DNA of 37,944 bases from Chara braunii (GCA_003427395.1 BFEA01000542.1:171385-209328), one strand, 5' to 3'. Counted from the first letter of the stretch, positions 23,028 through 30,200 are shown. A program made the numbers and translations. Notes: generated by a model not told the origin, from the sequence alone.

Positions 23028-24630
23028 ATGCACAAGTGCACCCTATCCGTAATCTCTCTCTCTCTCCCGCTCTCTCTCTCTCTCTCGGTATGCACAAGTG
23101 CACCCTATCCGTACACTGCGGCAGTTGTCGATTGCACGTCACCTCTTTTTGGCGAATGAGACGCTGAGCATCCCTAATCCTGGCACTCGACCTGCATATC
23201 ATTCATCCTCGAGTTCACACTCGAGGGATTGATCCGAGGATGGCCCATCATTGAAGGCCCATGAGAGTGAAAACGGATAGGAGACGACAACAGAAGGCGG
23301 GAGAAAAGATTGAGTCCAAGTTTCGAGAAAAAAACAACCCAATTATGAACAATGCCGTGTAGCGGGACGAGAAAAGAACGTAGGCGGAAGAAGAAACCGC
23401 CAAAAACCTAATCACGAGAAACGAAAAGACATGACACTACAAGAAAGAGAGATCGAGCTAAGAAACAAAAGATGAGAAAGGTCAAACACATATTGGGAAG
23501 TACAGGAGAGGACAAGCAAGGAACAGCGATTTGGGCCTGAGGGAACGGGACGGAGGGGGAAAAAGACAAGAAGTTCCGTGAGGTAAGGGAACGTGACGAA
23601 GGAGGAAAAAGACCAGAGAGCTCTGGCGGCGGAAAGGAAAGGACAGAGAGCGGGAAAGACGTGCGGGAGGGCGCGCGGGAGCAAATGAAGCAAACGAGAA
23701 TGCGCGGAAACCATCGGATTTATAGGCCGAGCAAAGTGAACTAAGACAAAGGAACGGACATGGGCAACGGTAAGGGGTAGATCTCTGGTTAGTCGGAGGA
23801 GAACGGTGAAGGGAAGAAGGAAAGACAAGAGGACAGGGGAGGGGAAATGCAAGGAAAGAAGAGCGGGAAAGACGTGCGGGAGGGCGCGCGGGAGTAAATG
23901 AAGCAAGCGAGAATGCGCGGAAACCATACGATTTATAGGCCGGGGAAAGTGTAGGATTATAGGGCAGTAGAGGGTCTACCACAGAGACATGAGACAGCCT
24001 AATAAGAACAACGTGACCCAGAGAGGACAAAATGGAGAAAAGAAAGAGACAAATAAGCAGGAGCTACAACAGGAACAGAGAGCAGGATGGAGAATGGGAG
24101 CGAACACAAAGCAGCGGACAACTTGCGTGCAGGTGAATGCTGGGAAAGCGAGCGTGCGAGAGATCAGCGAAGAGAAGGAGATCAGGAAAGGCAGGGAGGA
24201 GGGGGGAGCAATTGGATATGAAAACATCGGACGAATGAGCAGAGCAGGTAGATCGATGGTGCAGGAGGTGCAGGAAGATGGCAAGAAGAAAAATGATGAG
24301 ACTCGTTAAAGAAAGGGGAACGGAAGGGAGAACGCGGATGATAGGGAGCAGGAAACCAAGCTGTCAGCCATGAATAGGGAACACATTACACACGCAGGGC
24401 AAGACGAAGCAGAGATGTGATCGATACTTACTGACAGTCACATCCCCGTCGGGACTCTGCAGCATCTTGTCCATCCCTTTCGGACCTAAAGACGATCGAA
24501 GCACTCTAGCCACCGATTTTGCCGCCATAATGTTGGCCTTCTGTGCATCGAGCCCCTTCAGTCGAGATTTTTGCTCCTGCTCGCGTATGATCACAAACGG
24601 CCGCCCAAATTCATCGAAAGCAAGCGCCAT
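5426..24630 (-). CDS. CCT5: T-complex protein 1 subunit epsilon (CCT5), nine coding exons, complete
   Basis: CCT5 is one of eight subunits of the cytosolic TRiC/CCT chaperonin, which folds actin, tubulin and other proteins by ATP-driven cycles. Coding exons on the minus strand are 24432-24630, 20398-20716, 19126-19474, 16875-17007, 15687-15739, 10623-10725, 8532-8698, 7140-7253 and 5426-5599. They sum to 1611 nt, or 536 residues plus a TAG stop, the usual family length. Every intron is GT-AG and the reading phase is kept at each junction. Group II chaperonin motifs appear in order: [13 protein letters not shown] (about residues 45-57), NDGATILEQ (68-76), the ATP-site GDGTTG (99-104), and GGGSAE (417-422). 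The C-terminal tail ILKIDDVIS matches the plant form better than the animal one. The start is the ATG that opens [11 protein letters not shown], the conserved N-terminus. No defect is seen, so the gene is probably functional. Confidence 0.97.
5740..5875 (+). repeat. G-run tract (quadruplex-prone) in CCT5 intron 8
   Basis: The + strand carries more than a dozen runs of three or more G, including a threefold GTGAGGG-type tandem at about 5824-5845. The CCT5 transcript reads the C-rich complement, which ends about 140 nt upstream of the last exon's acceptor. Confidence 0.6.
6075..6149 (-). pseudogene. Organelle-type tRNA-Phe(GAA) relic
   Basis: On the minus strand GCTCAGTTGGTTAGAGC forms a perfect D arm. 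It is followed by AAGGA-CTGAAAA-TTCTT, an anticodon arm with anticodon GAA, then GTGTCAGTTG. The order and wording match organellar trnF, the mitochondrial version best. The T arm is decayed (TTTTGAAA where TTCGAAT is expected) and no normal 3' acceptor strand follows directly, so it is scored as a relic. It lies in CCT5 intron 8. Confidence 0.65.
7140..7253 (-). CDS. CCT5: CCT5 coding exon 8 (residues 442-479)
   Basis: The acceptor is ACTTGCAG|TAT and the donor AGG|GTAAGT. It encodes [20 protein letters not shown] followed by SGYQPIESL, a stretch near the ATP site conserved across CCT subunits. It ends KAEQMR, in phase 0. Confidence 0.96.
7463..7500. repeat. (CAA)n microsatellite within an ~88-bp duplication
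   Basis: A pure CAA run. The surroundings (AAT-CCAACAACAACAAC, then ACATGA-[AC]AA[AG]GAAACC) occur twice, at about 7371 and 7459. Confidence 0.7.
8532..8698 (-). CDS. CCT5: CCT5 coding exon 7 (residues 386-441)
   Basis: The exon lies between TTTGTGCAG|GC and CAG|GTGGGG. It encodes [20 protein letters not shown] and the conserved GGGSAE nucleotide-site motif (residues 417-422), ending AGVEQ. Phase 0 at its end. Confidence 0.96.
9536..9597 (-). repeat. tRNA-like / SINE head
   Basis: On the minus strand GGGCTTAGCTCGGTTGGTA resembles a tRNA 5' half with a Pol III A box. About 40 nt later GTTGGAATCC resembles a B box with one change. The downstream part (AACTGTTGAAATCCAGAC) recurs at 19598-19643 on the + strand. 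D-stem pairing is broken, so this is not a working tRNA. A short tRNA-derived SINE is the simplest reading. Confidence 0.4.
9600..9725 (+). pseudogene. nad1: Fragment of mitochondrial NADH dehydrogenase subunit 1 (nad1)
   Basis: The + strand encodes [18 protein letters not shown], which matches the signature loop of NAD1 (AE-NRAPFD-PEA) of respiratory complex I. The match fades within about 10 residues on the right ([10 protein letters not shown] where the family has a Gly-Tyr turn). Only about 40 residues are present, without a gene around them. The NRAPFD version is mitochondrial; plastid ndhA has RLPFD instead. It is best read as an old nuclear insertion of mitochondrial DNA in CCT5 intron 6. 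Confidence 0.7.
10033..10131 (-). pseudogene. U6 spliceosomal snRNA retropseudogene
   Basis: On the minus strand the sequence follows U6 snRNA from its 5' hairpin (CCTTCGGGACATCC) through GATACAGAGAAGATTAGCA, which holds the ACAGAGA box, to GGATGACACGCATAAAT and a GTCCAAAT end. Scattered substitutions (ATTGCCCC for ATGGCCCC, GCAC for GCGC, GGAGAAATAGTCC for CGAGAAATGGTCC) and the absence of a T-run terminator, a TATA box at -30 and a plant upstream element argue against a working gene. The near-identical 14-mers AATTACACCCTTAG (10002-10015) and AATTACACCCTCAG (10132-10145) flank it, the second touching the U6 5' end, as expected of retroposition. Confidence 0.85.
10310..10497. repeat. CA/GCAC-rich tract
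   Basis: Alternating purine-pyrimidine runs of CACACA, CGCACGCA and CCCACCCA, with one undetermined base at 10422. Such sequence can adopt Z-DNA. Open frames crossing it are artefacts. Confidence 0.7.
10623..10725 (-). CDS. CCT5: CCT5 coding exon 6 (residues 352-385)
   Basis: The acceptor is TTTTGCAG|GC and the donor GGAG|GTCAGT. It encodes [29 protein letters not shown] and IRGG, leading back from the apical to the intermediate domain. One G carries over. Confidence 0.95.
12055..12297. repeat. Duplicated compound (CT)n(AC)n microsatellite
   Basis: The unit TTAGAATCACTTCGTGGACA + GTGGG followed by (CT)n then (AC)n occurs twice, starting at about 12044 and 12171. The unique 25-bp lead-in is copied as well, so the whole unit was duplicated rather than two microsatellites arising independently. 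Confidence 0.8.
12560..12965. repeat. Pyrimidine-rich ~217-bp repeats
   Basis: The block starting CCGCCTGACCTCT recurs 217 bp apart (about 12590 and 12807) with the same order of sub-motifs (CCTCCACCTGACTTCT, GACCGTTTCGTCCTCCTC). The second copy runs into the gap, so the true array is probably longer. Confidence 0.75.
12966..13201. other. Assembly gap (236 N)
   Basis: A run of N inside CCT5 intron 5. It is flanked left by 217-bp pyrimidine repeats and right by two copies of a 52-bp repeat (ATCAGTACCCCTCCTACC at 13202 and 13253). Repeats on both sides make its size unreliable. Confidence 0.99.
13396..14460. repeat. Purine-rich GAGGGAGGA degenerate repeats
   Basis: About 1 kb of loosely repeated GGAGGG(C)CGAGGGAGG units. 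It includes three copies of GCCGACAGAGAGGGAGGTGA between 13972 and 14052, and a (CT)n(CG)n(CA)n junction at 13677-13716. Several long open frames cross it in different frames; none resembles a protein. Confidence 0.7.
14581..14705. repeat. 53-bp tandem repeat with a TCACGTAGCACC tail
   Basis: CAGTATGCGACGCTGAAGTT and the following sequence to TCACGTAGCACC are repeated at a 53-bp step (14581 and 14634). The 12-mer CTCACGTAGCAC then recurs at a shorter step. Confidence 0.75.
15687..15739 (-). CDS. CCT5: CCT5 coding exon 5 (residues 334-351)
   Basis: This is a 53-nt micro-exon, too short to stand out as an open reading frame. It was found by bridging exons 4 and 6. The acceptor is GTCAG and the donor AAG|GTGAGT. 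It encodes [18 protein letters not shown], which matches the family exactly where residues were missing. Confidence 0.93.
16875..17007 (-). CDS. CCT5: CCT5 coding exon 4 (residues 290-333)
   Basis: The exon lies between TTGGTAG|GATTC and ACTG|GTGAGT. It encodes [20 protein letters not shown] and [15 protein letters not shown], which are apical-domain residues conserved in epsilon subunits. One G carries over into exon 5. Confidence 0.95.
17008..19125 (-). other. CCT5 intron 3
   Basis: A 2.1-kb GT-AG intron. Besides the MITE it holds A runs (17191-17210 and about 17971-17989), a G-run cluster at 18690-18724, and short degenerate repeats around 18240-18560 (GCACTGAAGGCAAAA twice; CAAATGGTGAA twice). 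No further gene is recognised; the antisense reading frame here is treated as spurious. Confidence 0.6.
17220..17339. mobile_element. Tourist-type MITE (PIF/Harbinger-like), 120 bp
   Basis: The element starts GGGCATACTCACACT (17220-17234) and ends with its exact reverse complement AGTGTGAGTATGCCC (17325-17339). It is flanked on both sides by TAA (17217-17219 and 17340-17342). A 3-bp TWA target duplication and a GGG-starting inverted end are the marks of PIF/Harbinger MITEs. The pairing continues imperfectly inside the 15-bp perfect ends. It has no coding capacity and sits in CCT5 intron 3, right after an A run. Confidence 0.82.
19126..19474 (-). CDS. CCT5: CCT5 coding exon 3 (residues 173-289)
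   Basis: The acceptor is ACTCGCAG|TG and the donor AAG|GTAGGG. The exon covers the end of the intermediate domain and much of the substrate-binding apical domain: [28 protein letters not shown], and the epsilon-typical [18 protein letters not shown]. It ends in MVNQCK, in phase 0. Confidence 0.96.
19598..19643 (+). repeat. tRNA-derived 3' part of the same SINE-like family
   Basis: ACTGTTGAAATGCAGACGTG followed by a B-box-like AGTTCGAGTCCAGAT aligns over about 42 bases with the minus-strand copy at 9536-9577, differing at about six positions. No A box precedes it on this strand. It lies in CCT5 intron 2. Confidence 0.4.
19859..19890. repeat. (CT)n microsatellite in CCT5 intron 2
   Basis: A pure 32-bp CT run followed by TGTCCGCGTGCGCGCG. 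Confidence 0.85.
20398..20716 (-). CDS. CCT5: CCT5 coding exon 2 (residues 67-172)
   Basis: The acceptor is CTTGCAG|CG. The exon opens in NDGATILEQ and holds the nucleotide-binding GDGTTG motif (residues 99-104) and EGYEMASK. It ends TTLSSK plus two bases, at donor GTGAGT. The phase agrees with exon 3, giving SSKIVGRCKR across the junction. Confidence 0.96.
20795..21185. repeat. Tandem ~137-bp repeat, three copies
   Basis: The anchor CTGAGAAGGAAATCAAACAC occurs at about 20821, 20958 and 21077, followed each time by the same block to GCTTGGCCCG. Spacings are 137 and 119 bp, the last copy having lost part of its GC-rich start. Copies are nearly identical, so the duplication is recent. Confidence 0.8.
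22008..22458. repeat. (TGAT)n microsatellite blocks
   Basis: Two runs of the tetranucleotide TGAT (about 22008-22036 and 22422-22458) lie in AT-rich sequence full of related ATTGATTAATCAATTGA motifs. Confidence 0.8.
23642..23951. repeat. Direct ~95-bp duplication in intron 1
   Basis: GCGGGAAAGACGTGCGGGAG and the following ~75 bp recur about 215 bp apart with only a few changes. The sequence between is unrelated and purine-rich. Confidence 0.7.
24432..24630 (-). CDS. CCT5: CCT5 coding exon 1 (residues 1-66)
   Basis: It starts at the ATG (24630-24628) with [11 protein letters not shown] and contains [13 protein letters not shown], part of the equatorial ATP-binding domain. The donor is A|GTAAGT. 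One base (a) is carried over to form the Thr codon of the VTNDG junction with exon 2. A (GA)n tract lies directly upstream of the ATG. Confidence 0.95.
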
Positions 24631-24660
24631 CCTCTCTCTCTCTCTCTCTCTCTCTGAGAC
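24631..24660 (-). promoter_or_regulatory. GA-repeat 5' leader next to the CCT5 start codon
   Basis: Read on the gene strand, a (GT)n run passes into a (GA)n run that ends two bases before the ATG. It lies in the 5' leader or core promoter. (GA)n tracts bind GAGA-type (BBR/BPC) factors in land plants, so a regulatory role is possible, but the window is full of such repeats. Confidence 0.4.
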
Positions 24661-25193
24661 ACACACACACAGAGACACACTCGCGTGCGCACGAAAAAAA
24701 CGAAAGAAAAAAGAGTAGACAAGCGAGGATAAGTGCCAAAACGATACACGACGCCGCCCGATTCAACGAGTTTCCAGCGTCATCGGCACAGCACCCTGCG
24801 AATCGATTGGAATAAACCGAAGGCACGGTCAACAACCAGTACTCAACCAGGCCGCAGCTTGCCTGTGGAGACCGGCAATGGATGGTTCCCGGCGTGCTCG
24901 ACTGCAAGACCGCCCGCGAGCAATGAAATTTTTCTTGAACCTGCCGAAAGCTTGTGTGTCCACTACCCAGCCGGCTCTCTCCAGACATCTATCACGGTAG
25001 CAGGTGGGACTCCGTTCGCGGATCCATCCCGTAAGAAAACTGGAGGCCGCGCCGGGAATCGGGCACGTTGCCTGGTTGCTGGACCAGCGCCTTGAGTGTG
25101 AGAGCGGCGGGGGATGCGGGCGGGAGACGAAAAGAAAAGGCGTAGGAGAAGAAAAAGGAGGTGGTGAAACAGAGGGAGAAGCGGCCCTTCATA

Positions 25194-25207
25194 GGTTTTA
25201 TAAAACC
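25194..25207 (-). promoter_or_regulatory. Possible TATA box for CCT5
   Basis: The palindromic sequence GGTTTTATAAAACC lies about 565 nt upstream of the CCT5 ATG. The DNA between it and the ATG is CT-rich on the gene strand, as long 5' leaders often are. Distance and composition fit, but no start site can be seen and an intron in the leader is not excluded. Confidence 0.22.
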
Positions 25208-25259
25208 ACCACTACCTTTTTCCCCCCAACATAAGGCACATGCCTTGTAAACGAACACA

Positions 25260-26275
25260 ATGCATACTGCGTTGTATTTGTTTACGACACATACGCATTA
25301 TGTTTGAGTGGACTGCAGCAACTTTTTGGACACAAGGGGGTCGTGTCCAGGCTGAATAGGCTCAGTTATGGCCAGTCGAGGAGGGGTCGCGAAAGAGAAA
25401 AAGATGTTTTGGGTGCGTTATGTAACATATAGGGGGATGCAGGGGGGAAGCGAGATAGAGGAGGAGAATGTGAGAGAAAAAGAGAAGGAAAAAAGTAAAA
25501 GACGAGTGTTTAATTTAGATAAATAAAGAGAGAGAGAGAGATGGGAAAAATAAAGAGAGAGAGAGAGAGAATACAAAAAGGAAAAAAAAAAAAAGAGGAA
25601 GTCTCACATACACTAATATGCAAAGTAAAAATAAAAAATTAAGTAACTGGCAATTCAAAGCAAAAATGAAATATTGTATGGCTCAGGATCTTTTACCCGA
25701 CCGAACTCAAAAAAATAAAATAAATTAAAATACACAAATGCTTTTATTTTAAACTTAGTAACAAATTTTAATGTGACCCCAATGGAAAGTGGTTCAGTTT
25801 ATTTTTCTACATACCATAGTTTTTCTCCGGATTTTATTGTTTTTTTTTTTTTTTAATGTTCAGGTTCGTTCGAATATATTTTTAAGGAGGGCAGACCGTT
25901 CGATCGTTCGACCGTTTGAGTTCATTAATTCCTCCGAACCTGAAGGTCGGCTATCCTATTTACAATCAATATGAACAATAAAAAAGATATTCCAATGAAC
26001 GCTCTAACAATATACAAACACAAACAAGCGCCTCTCACCATCACTCATTGCCAATGGATCTAAAAAACTCGTTGAACTGGACAACGAAGCTTCTTAGCAA
26101 AACGTCAGCAAATTCGTGCTTTGTGTTCGTGAAGAAGAAATCCATGTTTGGAAATTTTTGTTTTGGAAAGCCAAAACGTTAATTCAAGTGATAAAAAACT
26201 CTCTTAGGTTTATGTTGAAGTCATAACTTAGTGATTTTCCAAGTTATATCTACTCGTCCATTTGAGGTTTCATTA
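25260..26275. other. AT-rich DNA, no gene seen
   Basis: Contains (GA)n runs at about 25530-25572, A runs, and a T run near 25840. CGTTCGATCGTTCGACCG near 25898 is a small quasi-palindrome. Nothing coding is recognised. Confidence 0.45.
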
Positions 26276-27060
26276 CCGAAGGCGAACTTTTAAATTTCAT
26301 TATTCAAATTTCACTTCGGGTAATTACTTTGCCATTTTTTGAAATATCCGCACGTACGTTCAAGATTTCGTTACAGAAATCACACTTAGGGATTTCTAAA
26401 TTTTACTTAGCTATTTTTCAAAGTTATATCCGTACGTATGTTCGAGATTTTATTATCGAAATCACATTTCATAGTTTTATGTAGTTAGTTTTCAAAGTTA
26501 TATTTGCACATGTATTCATGATTTTGTTATCGAAATCGCACTTTACAATCTCGAGATTTTCCTTAACACTTTTTTAAATTTATATTCTCACCTACGTTTG
26601 GAATTTCGTTATGGAAATCGCATTTCGGGATTTTACTTTCCATTTTTTTACGTTATATTTGTGTATGTGTTCGCGATTTTGTTATCAAAATCGCACTTCG
26701 TTATTTCATAATTTTACTTACGACTCTTTCGAAGTCATATGCGCATGTGCCTTCAGAATTTTATTTATCGAAATCGCAGTTCAAGATTATAAGATTTTAC
26801 TTAATCATTTTTCGAAGTTTTATCCTTATGTGCGTTCGGGATTTCGTTATTGCAATCGCACTTCCGGATGCCAAGATTTTACTTAAAAGTTTTTTTAAGT
26901 TTTATCCGTTTGTATTTTTTATCTTGTTACCAAAATTGCACTTCGATATTTTAGGATTTTACTTTGTAATTTTTCGAAGTTATAACCATACGTGCGTTTG
27001 GGATTTCGGTCTCGTTACCGAAATCGCACTTGGGAATTTCATGATTTTACGAAGTTCTAC
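26276..27060. repeat. Degenerate ~80-bp AT-rich satellite
   Basis: The motif GTTA-CGAAATCGCACTT recurs at about 26376, 26458, 26532, 26614, 26686, 26770, 26852, 26931 and 27020, a step of 72-89 bp. Between copies a common order holds: GATTTTACTTA, TTTTCGAAGTTATAT, then CGTACGTGCGTTCG. Copies are well diverged, so the array is old. Confidence 0.8.
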
Positions 27061-27944
27061 ACGTGCATGTAAAAGGTTTTATAACTGAGTTGTAATAAGT
27101 AGCAATGAAGGACCTATATTGTGAGTTACCTTATGCTCGCTAAGCTTGATTAATAGTTTTATTGTTTATATCTCACATATTTTCCTACAAGGTCATTCAT
27201 TGTTCATGCCTCTAGCTACCGCTCTACCCCCCACTCTCTCTCCACGAACGCCAAGCCAACGCACTCATAGCAAGGTTAGGCTCAATTTATAGTTGCATGT
27301 GACCGTAGATAAATTAGTTGAATCCTTTCGTAAATGTATATTGCATACACATATACACATATTGATCATTCATCCTTCTATTTTTTTAAGTCACAAACGA
27401 GGTTTGTACTTTGTACAAAATTTTGATTTTCTTAAATAAGTGTGTTACCTTTAGTACGCGAGTACAAAACCGGCATTATACTTTGCTGTACTCAATCCAC
27501 GACATTATTTTTCAGAAGTTTTCATGGTTAAAAAAAATACAAAAAATATAGGGCGATGACCCCCATCGTGTTGTGTATAAGAAAAAAGAAAAAAAAAGAA
27601 AAATGGGGTATTTTTTTGCTCGGACACCCATGTGTTAAGTTTTGTTGTGTTATGAGCAAGGTGATAGTGAGAGTACACTTGTAATCGTTATATGTAACGA
27701 CGTTTCAAAAGCTATGTGGAAAACAAGGGAGCGAGGAAAAAAAAATGGGCGTTGCCTCGTAGCAGTGCACCATTAGCGTTGTCGATAACATCGATTCCGC
27801 AGGGGGACCCCCTCGACCACGTCACGCAAGATTTTATCGCACGGAAGTTTTCGTCGCTCTGGCCGAGAGCGTCAGCCACATCTCTCGAGAACCCCTACGA
27901 TAGGATAGGGGTCACGTGAATAACAATTTAGGCCCAAAAACATT

Positions 27945-28056
27945 TTTGATTCCCCGAAGGGAATCGAACTTAGGTCTGCATCTCAGGGAAGGAGCAGGAG
28001 GAAGCGCCAACAAGGCGCAGGGCCAGGTGTCCTGACCATTGGCTTATGCCAACGGT
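27945..28056 (-). repeat. Possible tRNA-derived SINE head
   Basis: On the minus strand TGGCATAAGCCAATGGTCA resembles an A box, and AGTTCGATTCCC matches the Pol III B box. The stretch GATGCAGACCTAAGTTCGA resembles the element at 19608. The A-to-B distance (about 75 nt) is longer than in a normal tRNA. Confidence 0.33.
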
Positions 28057-28555
28057 AAATAAATAAATAAATTTATTTAAAAAAAAATAAAAATTGTTCC
28101 AGATGATGCAAAACGATGTGGCTGGGGATTTACAGTCCTCAGAAAAAACGACAGGCGCCCGTTGAAAACGGACAACCATTTTATGAGGTAAATTGGTTTT
28201 GTTTTCTTTTATATTTTTTTTTTAATTTTTTATTTTCTTTTATATTTTATTTTTTAGATTCATTTTCGTTTTTTTTTAGAAACCCGTTCATTCGATGAAA
28301 CGGGCTTTAGTTAGAAAAAGGGAAGGGGGAGTTATGTTGTGATTGCGGTCTGGTAGAGGATGTTACAGTACTTGTCTGAAACTGGAGAGTTTCAGTAGCT
28401 GCCTTTACGCCTGAATCTGGCGTGTTTCCGTGCCAGATGCAGGCGCGAGGTGGGAAGTTGGAGTGTTGAAAGAGAGGAGCCATTCATCTGAACGGAAAGC
28501 AGCAGTGTAACAGAAAACTGTTGCACCCGGTTGTGACGAATGAGTTTGTTGCTTT

Positions 28556-28558
<3 letters not shown>

Positions 28559-28599
<41 letters not shown>
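28559..28599 (+). repeat. 41-nt poly-A run
   Basis: A pure A run following TTGCTTTAGC. It could be the tail of a retroposed RNA, but no target duplication was found. Confidence 0.9.
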
Positions 28600-28603
<4 letters not shown>

Positions 28604-29589
28604 GAAAAAAAAAGAGGCAAACTACCTCGTGGCTGGAAAAGAACAACCTTTTTCAGGCTGTGTGGGAGCAAACCCAGCTTCCCACTCAGAAGAGCCACGA
28701 ATATCCGTGCGACGTGCGCGTGGTAAAGGAAGAAGAATCTGGGGGGGTTGGAGAAAGAGAGGAAGGGCGTGAGAGTTAGGAGAGGGAGGACCTACCTCTC
28801 CCAACCTGACAACTGCCCTCCCCGTTTTCAGGGGAGGGCAGCAGAGGTAGAAGGAAAGAAAGGGAAAAAGAAAAAAAACCACGGCCATAAATGTGGCCAC
28901 GGCTACGGTCAGATACATGCCAAACTGGCATGAATGTGACTCATGACAGAGGATGGGGATCTGAAGAGGTGGTGAAGGGAACTTGGCTGGAAACAACAAT
29001 TTTCCCGTTGACCCTGCACTCAGTGTGTGGCTGAGTGCAGGGAAAAGGAGAAAAACAGGGAGCAGTTGAGTACAACTGCCACCCTAAGTGTGTGGTTGAG
29101 ATGAGGCAGCCTCAGTCCGTTGATCTGGCTCAGATCACGGCCCCAGGCAAGTGACGAATTTTGCCTGGGGGCAGTTGAGGTTGCTGTTGCCCTCCTCAAC
29201 CACTACAAAAGAGGCAATTGTCCCCTAGCTGCCTTACACTTGCCTCCAGCTGCCAGTGTGTGACAACACACTTGCCTCATTGCTGGAGTGTTGGAGAGGA
29301 GTCAGGAGTGCTGCAAACGGAGCTGGAGGACGACAGTGGAGTGCGGCGAGGAGGAGGAGACAGCCATAGTCTAGCTGGAGCACTCTGCTTCATCCAATGG
29401 CTGACTAGTTTCTAAGGGGATTTGCGACAACGCAGCGAGGAGGGGTCGTGAGATGCAACAGGGGGCGACGACGACGTTGCGGCATGGTGTTGTGGCACGG
29501 CGTCACTAGCAGCCATTTTCATAACGACAGTACTGGGGAGATGCTGTCCGAGTGGTGCGGCATCGCTGACGGCCATTTTCCTTACGCGC

Positions 29590-30200
29590 AAGGGAGGTGC
29601 TGCCGGATTTGCGGCACGACGACACTTGAATTTTCTTTTGGCGGGGAAGTGTTGTCGAATTTGTGTCGCGGCGACACTTGAATTTTCTTTTGGCAGGGCG
29701 AATTTATGGCGCGGCGGCATTTTTTTTTTTTTTTTGTGGGGAAGTGTTGCCGAATTTGTGGTGCGGTGGCACTTGAATTTTTTTTTGGCGGGGAAGTGCT
29801 GCTGAATTTGCAGCGCGACGACACTTTAATTTTCTTTTGGGGGGGAAGTGTTGCCGAATTTGTGGCGCGGTGACACTTGGATTTTCTTTTGACGGGGAAG
29901 TGGTGCCGAATTTGTGGCGTGGCGGCACTTGAATTTTCTTTTGGCGGGGAAGTGGTGCCGAGTTTGTGGCGCGGCGACACTTGAATTTTCTTTTGGCCGG
30001 GAAGTGCTGCCGAATTTGTGGCGCGGCGACACTTAATTTTTCTTTTAGCAGGGAAGTGCTGTCGAATTTGTGGCACGGCGACACTCGGGATTTTTTTTAA
30101 TTTTTTTTTGGCGGCGAGATGTTGCCGGATTGGTGGTGCAGCGATACTTGTTTTTTCTTTGATGTGGAAATGTTGATGGATTAGCGACACGACAACAGGG
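29590..30200. repeat. 52-bp hairpin minisatellite
   Basis: GAAGTG recurs at 29741, 29793, 29845, 29897, 29949, 30001 and 30053, exactly 52 bp apart, with rearranged copies before (29645) and after (about 30116 and 30167). In each unit AAGTGTTGCCG pairs with CGGCGACACTT across an 11-nt loop, followed by GAATTTTCTTTT. All three minus-strand frames stay open over most of the array because 52 is not a multiple of three and the unit lacks minus-strand stops. Confidence 0.9.

Larger units (their letters stand above)
20717..24431 (-). other. CCT5 intron 1: repeat-rich
   Basis: This 3.7-kb GT-AG intron holds three tandem ~137-bp repeats (20795-21185), (TGAT)n blocks near 22010-22040 and 22422-22458, and a 40-bp direct duplication near 21921-21995. 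A 30-bp sequence (opening CGAGTTCAGAGCACTG) occurs at about 22706 and 22840. There are (TC)n tracts at 22978-23024 and 23055-23086, and a ~95-bp duplication (23642-23738 and 23860-23951). No gene is seen in it. Confidence 0.6.
27780..29275. other. Hairpin-dense region: many different short perfect stem-loops
   Basis: Examples, stem then position: AGGGGG/CCCCCT 27801-27813; ACCCCTA/TAGGGGT 27891-27912; GATTCCC/GGGAATC 27948-27965; CTGAAACT/AGTTTCAG 28376-28395; GCCTGAATCTGGC with its 12-of-13 complement 28409-28444; GTGTAACAG/CTGTTGCAC 28505-28526; CTGCCCTCCCC/GGGGAGGGCAG 28813-28841; CCCTGCACTCAG/CTGAGTGCAGGG 29012-29042; GCAGTTG/CAACTGC 29062-29079; TGATCTG/CAGATCA 29121-29137; CCCCAGGCAA/TTGCCTGGGG 29141-29170; AGTGTGT/ACACACT 29255-29272. 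No gene is recognised. Stem sequences differ from each other. Confidence 0.7.

Noticed and set aside
23412-24284. Minus-strand frames rich in Phe, Leu, Ser and Pro
   Set aside because: They lie in CCT5 intron 1, overlap in several phases and include a 95-bp duplication.
26611-27088. Cys/Phe/Tyr-rich + strand frames
   Set aside because: These are translations of the 80-bp satellite in shifting frames.
28081-28320. LTR or retrotransposon end
   Set aside because: No TG...CA boundary, primer-binding site or polypurine tract could be paired with a second copy, and no reverse transcriptase motif was found in the window.
27780-30200. CRISPR array
   Set aside because: In the 52-bp array there are no distinct spacers, and in the hairpin train there is no repeated unit. 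The DNA is eukaryotic nuclear.
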